From assembly GCA_963635575.1 (NCBI GenBank), contig CAVHFU010000018.1, forward strand, positions 1-26,142: a DNA stretch of 26,142 nucleotides, given 5' to 3'. This DNA is from RGIG9151 sp963635575 (GTDB lineage Bacteria > Bacillota > Clostridia > TANB77 > RGIG9151). Positions 22,198 to 26,142 of the stretch are shown here, piece by piece (positions within the stretch are counted from its first letter, which is position 1; every line of letters starts with the position of its first letter). The translations under genes were made by a program, and so were the position numbers. The notes beneath the pieces are model-generated. The model ran no database searches, was not told where the DNA came from, and saw only the letters and a list, made by a program, of their open reading frames with translations.

Positions 22198-23322
22198 ATG
22201 AAGATACGTAGATATATGGCGAATAATATGCAAGAGGCTTTACTTAAAGTAAAGATGGATTTGGGCAATGATGCTGTTATTTTAAATACTCGAAAAGTTA
22301 AAAGGCCCGGATTATTTAGCTTTTTAAGGACTCCGCTTGTTGAAATTCTTGCGTCGCTAGAAGAGGATGAGAATGAGGTTAAAAACATTCAGAATATTCC
22401 TAATCCTAAGGTTGATGAACTTGAAAATAAAGTAAAAAGTATGGAAATGATGCTTGATAAAATTTACAAGCAAATGTCAAGCCCATCTTTCCAAAATGTA
22501 CTGGTAAACCCTCAAGAGGAAAAGGAATTGGGTTATTCAAGAATATACAAGGTGTTTATTGATAACATGAGGCAAAATGATGTTGAGGAAGATGTTATAA
22601 ATGAAATTTTAGATTCATTAAAGAAACAAGGAATTGATAATAATTCTAATGTAAATGAGGCTTTTAGTATTTTCCAAAAGGAAATAATTAAAAGATTAGG
22701 GGCATCAGAAGAAATTACGGTTGAAAATCAAAAGAAACCTAAGGTCATAATCTTCCTAGGGCCTACTGGGGTAGGAAAAACTACTACTTTAGCTAAAATT
22801 GCAGCTAACTTTATAATAAAGGAAAAGAAAAAAGTAGGATTGATAACTGCTGATACATATAGAATCGCTGCGGTAGAGCAATTAAAAACTTATTCTGAGA
22901 TTATGGGGACACCTATTACTGTAATTTATTCTCCTAAGGAGATGAAGGATGCTATAAAGAAACATGCAGAAGATGATTTAGTCCTTATAGATACTCCGGG
23001 GAAAAGTCATAAGAATAAGAAACATTTTGATGAAATTAAGGAAATTGTTAAAAATGCAGAGCCGGACGAGGCATATTTATTAATTAGTGCTACTACTAAA
23101 ATGAAGGATTGCAAGGATATTATTGAAGCATATAGCTTTTTAGAAAATTACAAGCTTATTTTTACTAAGATCGATGAAACTTCATCTCTTGGGGTTGTAT
23201 TAAATGTAAAAGAAATTACAGGAAAGTCACTTTCTTATTTTACAACAGGTCAAAGTGTACCTGATGATATTGAAATTGCTGATGTTGAGAATTTATCTAA
23301 AAAGTTATTGGGCAACAGTTAA
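22198..23322 (+). CDS. flhF: Flagellar biosynthesis SRP-type GTPase FlhF
   Basis: FlhF is the third SRP-family GTPase; it sets where and how many flagella are assembled and is controlled by FlhG. The 374-residue protein has a short basic N-terminal part (MKIRRYMANNMQEALLKVK), a helical N domain and the G domain: P-loop GPTGVGKTTT (about residues 188-197), TADTYRIAAVEQLKTYSEIM (G2/insertion box) and TKIDETSSLG (G4). The G3 motif reads DTPGKS rather than the family DTAGRS. The ATG at 22198 has a weaker site (GGAGAAAGGG) 34 bases after flhA. It is co-directional with flhG (20-base gap). Confidence 0.95.
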   Translation: MKIRRYMANNMQEALLKVKMDLGNDAVILNTRKVKRPGLFSFLRTPLVEILASLEEDENEVKNIQNIPNPKVDELENKVKSMEMMLDKIYKQMSSPSFQNVLVNPQEEKELGYSRIYKVFIDNMRQNDVEEDVINEILDSLKKQGIDNNSNVNEAFSIFQKEIIKRLGASEEITVENQKKPKVIIFLGPTGVGKTTTLAKIAANFIIKEKKKVGLITADTYRIAAVEQLKTYSEIMGTPITVIYSPKEMKDAIKKHAEDDLVLIDTPGKSHKNKKHFDEIKEIVKNAEPDEAYLLISATTKMKDCKDIIEAYSFLENYKLIFTKIDETSSLGVVLNVKEITGKSLSYFTTGQSVPDDIEIADVENLSKKLLGNS

Positions 23323-23342
23323 TTAAAAAGGAGTTTCAACAT

Positions 23343-24242
23343 ATGGGAGATCAAGCAAATAAGTTAAGAGAAATTGTAAAAAAAGTAAATAATGACAATG
23401 TTTTAAGTACGTCGATAGAATCTCTTAAGACTAATGCAAAAGTAATTACTGTTACGAGTGGTAAAGGTGGAGTCGGAAAGACCAATATTACTGTAAATTT
23501 GGCTATTGCACTTAGTAAACTTGGACATAGGGTAGTTGTAATTGATGCAGATCTCGGACTTGCAAACATTGATGTGTTACTTGGAATAATGCCAAAATAT
23601 TCCTTAGTAGATGTTATTAAAAATGGGAAAAATGTAATGGATGTATTATGCACAGGACCACAAAAAGTTAAGTTTATTTCGGGAGGTTCCGGTGTAGAAG
23701 AACTTACAAGACTTTCTGCAAATGAACTTGAGAGTTTTGTAAAAAACATTGCATTGCTTGATAAAATTGCAGATGTAATTTTGATAGATACAGGTGCTGG
23801 AATTTCTGAAAATGTAATAAGGTTTGTTATGGCAGCTGATGATGTGGTGGTTGTTACTACACCTGAACCTACGGCGATTACTGATGCATATGCAGTAATA
23901 AAGGCGATTGGTGTGAGAAATAAAAATAAGCCTGTAAAGCTTATTATAAATAGGACTGAGACTGCAATAGAGGCTCAGACCGCTATGCAAAAACTAAATG
24001 CGGTAAGTAAGAAATTTCTGGAGGTTAAGTTACAATTTTTGGGATATATAACTAATGAAGCGTTAGTTACTAAGTCAGTAAAACAACAAAAGCCGTTCAT
24101 CTTGTGTTTCCCAGAATGTACAGCTTCTAAAAATCTTAATGAGATAGCAAAGAAAATTATGACACAAACACAAAATAACACAAAAAATTCCGGAATAAAG
24201 GGCTTCTTTAACAGACTTTTTGTGTCGGATGAAGAGAAATAG
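23343..24242 (+). CDS. flhG: Flagellar number regulator FlhG (YlxH), MinD/ParA-type ATPase
   Basis: FlhG is a MinD-like ATPase that stimulates FlhF GTPase and limits flagellar number. The N-terminus has the FlhF-activating helix, residues 3-9 DQANKLR matching DQAxxLR. The ATPase core follows with the deviant Walker A SGKGGVGKTN (residues 39-48) and DADLGLANIDVLLG. The C-terminus ends in a hydrophobic-basic segment (SGIKGFFNRLFVSDEEK) suited to ATP-dependent membrane binding. The 299-residue length is typical. ATG 23343 has AAAGGAG ten bases upstream. The next gene is sigD, without the che genes found in Bacillus. Confidence 0.95.
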   Translation: MGDQANKLREIVKKVNNDNVLSTSIESLKTNAKVITVTSGKGGVGKTNITVNLAIALSKLGHRVVVIDADLGLANIDVLLGIMPKYSLVDVIKNGKNVMDVLCTGPQKVKFISGGSGVEELTRLSANELESFVKNIALLDKIADVILIDTGAGISENVIRFVMAADDVVVVTTPEPTAITDAYAVIKAIGVRNKNKPVKLIINRTETAIEAQTAMQKLNAVSKKFLEVKLQFLGYITNEALVTKSVKQQKPFILCFPECTASKNLNEIAKKIMTQTQNNTKNSGIKGFFNRLFVSDEEK

Positions 24243-24264
24243 TGATTTTTAAGAAGGATTTTTG

Positions 24265-24330
24265 ATGTTTAATGTAGTATTTACAGTTGTAACACGGAAC
24301 TTTATAGTGTCTTGCAAAATTTTGAATTGA
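24265..24330 (+). CDS. Possible 21-residue leader peptide between flhG and sigD
   Basis: ATG 24265, preceded by AAGAAGGA at seven-base spacing, opens a frame of 21 codons (MFNVVFTVVTRNFIVSCKIL, then N and stop at 24328-24330) that ends just before the sigD ribosome site. Hydrophobic and short; no family is recognised. It may be translated and couple ribosomes into sigD, or may be chance. Low confidence because there is no conservation evidence. Confidence 0.25.
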   Translation: MFNVVFTVVTRNFIVSCKILN

Positions 24331-24341
24331 GGAGGAGCAAA

Positions 24342-25121
24342 ATGGAAGAAAAGCTTCAAAACAGCGAAGAAGATGTTGCTTTGTGGAATGAATATAAAAA
24401 AAGCAGGTCACCTGAAATAAAAGAAGCATTGATTTTAAAATATGCTCCATTAGTTAAGTGTGTGGCCGGTAGGATAGGTATATATTTCGGTGGTAATGTT
24501 GAGTATGATGACTTAGTTAGCTACGGAATATTTGGACTTATTGATGCTATTGAAAAGTTTGACTTAGATAAGGGTGTGAAGTTTGAAACTTATGCATCTC
24601 TTAGAATTCGAGGAGCAATTATTGATAGTGTTAGAAACTTAGACTGGATACCTCGTTCGCTTCGCCAAAAGAGTAAAGATTTAGAAAAGATATATTCTGA
24701 TTTGGAACATGAACTTGGGCGTTCCGCTACTGATGAAGATGTGGCTAAGAAGTTAGGAGTTAGTGCGGAAGAGTTTGGAAAGATGCTAAATGATATAAAT
24801 ATTTCTTCTTTGGTTTCATTAGATGAATTTATGGAGCAAAACTATGACCATGGAGTTTCTCCTAAAGAAACTTCTAAGGAAATGCAACCTGAGGGGTATG
24901 TTGAAAAGGTGGAATTGAAGAATATATTAGGCAAATCAATAGATCTGTTGCCTGAGAAGGAACGGTTGGTTGTTTCATTATATTATTATGAGGATTTGAC
25001 ATTAAAAGAAATAAGTGTAATTATGAATGTGTCTGAATCAAGAATTTCTCAATTACACACAAAGGCGATATTACGATTAAGAGGAAAACTTGCAAGACAG
25101 CAGAATATATTATTAGACTAG
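24342..25121 (+). CDS. sigD: Flagellar/motility sigma factor SigD (FliA, sigma-28 family)
   Basis: This sigma-28-type factor directs RNA polymerase to late flagellar genes (flagellin, motor, chemotaxis). The 259-residue protein has region 2 (APLVKCVAGRIGIYFG, YDDLVSYGIFGLIDAIEKFD, KFETYASLRIRGAIIDSVR, then DWIPRSLRQK), a region 3 helix (ELGRSATDEDVAKKLGVS) and region 4 with a helix-turn-helix (LTLKEISVIMNVSESRISQL). ATG 24342 is chosen since GGAGGAG (24331-24337) is right before it; the upstream TTG at 24312 lacks a site. It follows flhG after 99 bases. No anti-sigma FlgM gene or typical sigma-D promoter was seen in the window. Confidence 0.96.
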   Translation: MEEKLQNSEEDVALWNEYKKSRSPEIKEALILKYAPLVKCVAGRIGIYFGGNVEYDDLVSYGIFGLIDAIEKFDLDKGVKFETYASLRIRGAIIDSVRNLDWIPRSLRQKSKDLEKIYSDLEHELGRSATDEDVAKKLGVSAEEFGKMLNDINISSLVSLDEFMEQNYDHGVSPKETSKEMQPEGYVEKVELKNILGKSIDLLPEKERLVVSLYYYEDLTLKEISVIMNVSESRISQLHTKAILRLRGKLARQQNILLD

Positions 25122-25160
25122 TTATTGTATTTAATTTGTTTTACTCCGGGAGGGGTTTGT

Positions 25161-25484
25161 ATGGGAGTATCTCCGCTTGATATGCAAGTTATGATTCCTA
25201 AGACGGTTGATGTTGCTAAGCAACAGAGCCTAGAAGCACATAAAATTAATGGCGGTCAGCAGAATATTGTGCAAAAAGAAAATGAAAGACAGGCAGAAGA
25301 CACCAAAAAAGTGCATGATAGGAATAAAGCCGAAAAAATTTACGTAGACGAAGAAGAAAAAGAAAAAAAAGAGAAGGATAATGACAACAATAAGTCGAAT
25401 AATGAAAAGGAAGAAGATAAAGATACAGAAGATAAAAGTATGGCCGAAGTTGTAAAAAAATATCATTTTGATGCTTCGGTATAA
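25161..25484 (+). CDS. Small charged protein downstream of sigD, unknown function
   Basis: A 107-residue protein starting MGVSPLDMQVMIPKT; ATG 25161 has GGGAGGGG six bases upstream, so the start is firm. After an ordered-looking N-terminal 20 residues the middle (about 35-90) is extremely rich in Lys, Glu, Asp and Asn and must be disordered or a long charged helix. It ends in a short VVKKYHFDASV. No signal peptide or membrane segment. I recall similar proteins starting with a SPLDMQVMIPKT-type motif after sigD in other Clostridia but know no assigned role; position inside the flagellar unit (39 bases after sigD, 20 before the SwrB-like gene) suggests a motility function. Confidence 0.8.
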   Translation: MGVSPLDMQVMIPKTVDVAKQQSLEAHKINGGQQNIVQKENERQAEDTKKVHDRNKAEKIYVDEEEKEKKEKDNDNNKSNNEKEEDKDTEDKSMAEVVKKYHFDASV

Positions 25485-25504
25485 TTAAGAAAAGGGGACT
25501 ATAA

Positions 25505-25987
25505 ATGGTCTATGCAATGTTTGTTTGTATAATTACGTGTGTGTTGTTTATTGTTTCGACTGTTAGAATGGTTTCTGTTAAGCATTGGATGAAATCGCAA
25601 ATTGGCGTATTAGAAAGCAAAAAACAGGAACTTGACGAGATGATTCTCTCAGCTAGTGATATGGTACATGAATTAAATCACGTATCGGATTATGTTATAA
25701 CTACTGTTGAACAGAAAAATAACGAATTGTCCGATACATTAAAGACTGCCGACGAAAAACTTTTTGAGTTTAAAGAGATTTTCGAGTCTAATGATAAGAA
25801 TAAGGTTATAGATTTCCCTTCAATGGGTATAAGTCAAGCTGTTGTTCATGGCAAGAAAAATGAAATAGAAGAGCTATATAATGATGGTTATTCTGTTTCT
25901 GATATAGCTCGTGAACTTGGCATCGGAAAAGGCGAGATTGAGCTTATGTTAGGAATTACAGAAAGATATTTAAGTTTAGCAAATTAG
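25505..25987 (+). CDS. SwrB/YlxL-like DUF6115 membrane protein
   Basis: A 160-residue protein with an N-terminal membrane span (about residues 4-22), a coiled-coil-like segment (about 35-95) and a C-terminal helix-turn-helix-like motif (ELYNDGYSVSDIARELGIGK, about 123-142), the DUF6115 arrangement. In Bacillus subtilis SwrB has the same layout and the same place right after sigD, and activates the flagellar type III export apparatus by acting on its base. I infer the same role here. ATG 25505 follows AAGGGGA at seven bases. It is the last gene of the flagellar unit before a terminator. Confidence 0.82.
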   Translation: MVYAMFVCIITCVLFIVSTVRMVSVKHWMKSQIGVLESKKQELDEMILSASDMVHELNHVSDYVITTVEQKNNELSDTLKTADEKLFEFKEIFESNDKNKVIDFPSMGISQAVVHGKKNEIEELYNDGYSVSDIARELGIGKGEIELMLGITERYLSLAN

Positions 25988-26010
25988 ACCTCAAGTTGAG
26001 GTCTTTTTTT
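25986..26010 (+). terminator. Intrinsic terminator of the flagellar unit
   Basis: Stem AGACCTC (25986-25992) and GAGGTCT (25998-26004), loop AAGTT, followed by TTTTTT. The stop codon of the SwrB-like gene forms part of the stem. Confidence 0.9.
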
Positions 26011-26083
26011 GCACATAAAAAGTTTAAAAACTCTTGTTTTTTAGATGATTATCCTGACTTTAGTAGGAAAAAGTGATAAAAAC

Positions 26084-26132
26084 AAGCCTTAACCTTAGTA
26101 ATAGTGCTAGGTTTAAGGCTTTAATTTTTTTC
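26084..26132 (+). terminator. Second terminator-like hairpin at the window end
   Basis: AAGCCTTAACCT (26084-26095) pairs with AGGTTTAAGGCTT (26109-26121) with one bulged T, then TTAATTTTTTT. The bases between the two terminators (26011-26083) show no gene. It may end a gene coming from the other side or a short RNA. Confidence 0.65.
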
Positions 26133-26142
26133 GGAATTATCT

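Noticed and set aside
24243..24341. Sigma-D (TAAA / CCGATAT) type promoter before sigD
   Set aside because: No adequate match to either box was found; sigD is more simply read from the flhA promoter.
1..26142. CRISPR arrays, tRNA, rRNA, prophage or toxin-antitoxin genes
   Set aside because: No spaced direct repeats, no tRNA or rRNA cores and no recognisable phage or toxin-antitoxin proteins were seen on either strand.

Overview
The window is AT-rich DNA from an anaerobic, spore-forming, flagellated member of the Clostridia (Firmicutes). The evidence is: strong Shine-Dalgarno sites with occasional TTG/GTG starts; the sporulation genes ylbJ, spoIID and cwlD; a two-cluster clostridial ferredoxin; an SLH surface protein; a MecA-type adaptor; a cyclic-di-GMP-I riboswitch; and a flagellar block ending in SigD/FliA and a SwrB-like protein. 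The species cannot be named from sequence alone. I found no rRNA, tRNA, CRISPR array, phage or intact transposase.

Layout. (1) 1-2370: glgB, a glycogen branching enzyme with its own sigma-A promoter. (2) 2370-2882: a non-coding block. A good sigma-A promoter drives a cyclic-di-GMP-I riboswitch ending in an intrinsic terminator; about 230 nt of further structured RNA follows and ends in a second terminator. (3) 2883-4928: a secreted protein with about 40 cysteines and repeated C-x2-H-x-C modules. It converges with ylbJ (minus strand) on a shared terminator. (4) 6151-12748: a tightly packed plus-strand run: bifunctional rel (ppGpp), dtd (D-aminoacyl-tRNA deacylase), a metallo-beta-lactamase-fold hydrolase, the MEP isoprenoid genes ispE-ispD-ispF, and spoIID. 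(5) 12813-14572: murB and rapZ, overlapping by 4 nt and ending at a terminator. (6) 14685-17579: a large SLH surface protein on the minus strand. (7) 17814-18588: ferredoxin, a 105-bp MITE/REP-like palindromic element, and the deletion remnant of an AAA-ATPase-like gene. (8) 18589-19191: a mecA-like gene (minus strand). (9) 19369-25987: cwlD, then flhA, flhF, flhG, sigD/fliA, a small charged protein of unknown function and a SwrB-like membrane protein, closed by a terminator.

How they work together. Genes 20121-25987 make up a flagellar export/assembly and regulation module: FlhA is the export gate, FlhF/FlhG control flagellar number and position, SigD is the late flagellar sigma factor and the SwrB-like protein is a probable export activator. 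The order resembles the distal part of the Bacillus fla/che operon, but the chemotaxis genes between flhG and sigD are absent. Rel, Dtd and the hydrolase are a stringent-response/translation-quality group. IspE/D/F make isoprenoid precursors, MurB makes peptidoglycan precursor, and SpoIID and CwlD remodel peptidoglycan during sporulation.

The least explained parts are the riboswitch-terminator-structured RNA tandem (2389-2800), the cysteine-rich secreted protein beside it, the palindromic element at 18061-18165 and the adjacent gene remnant.
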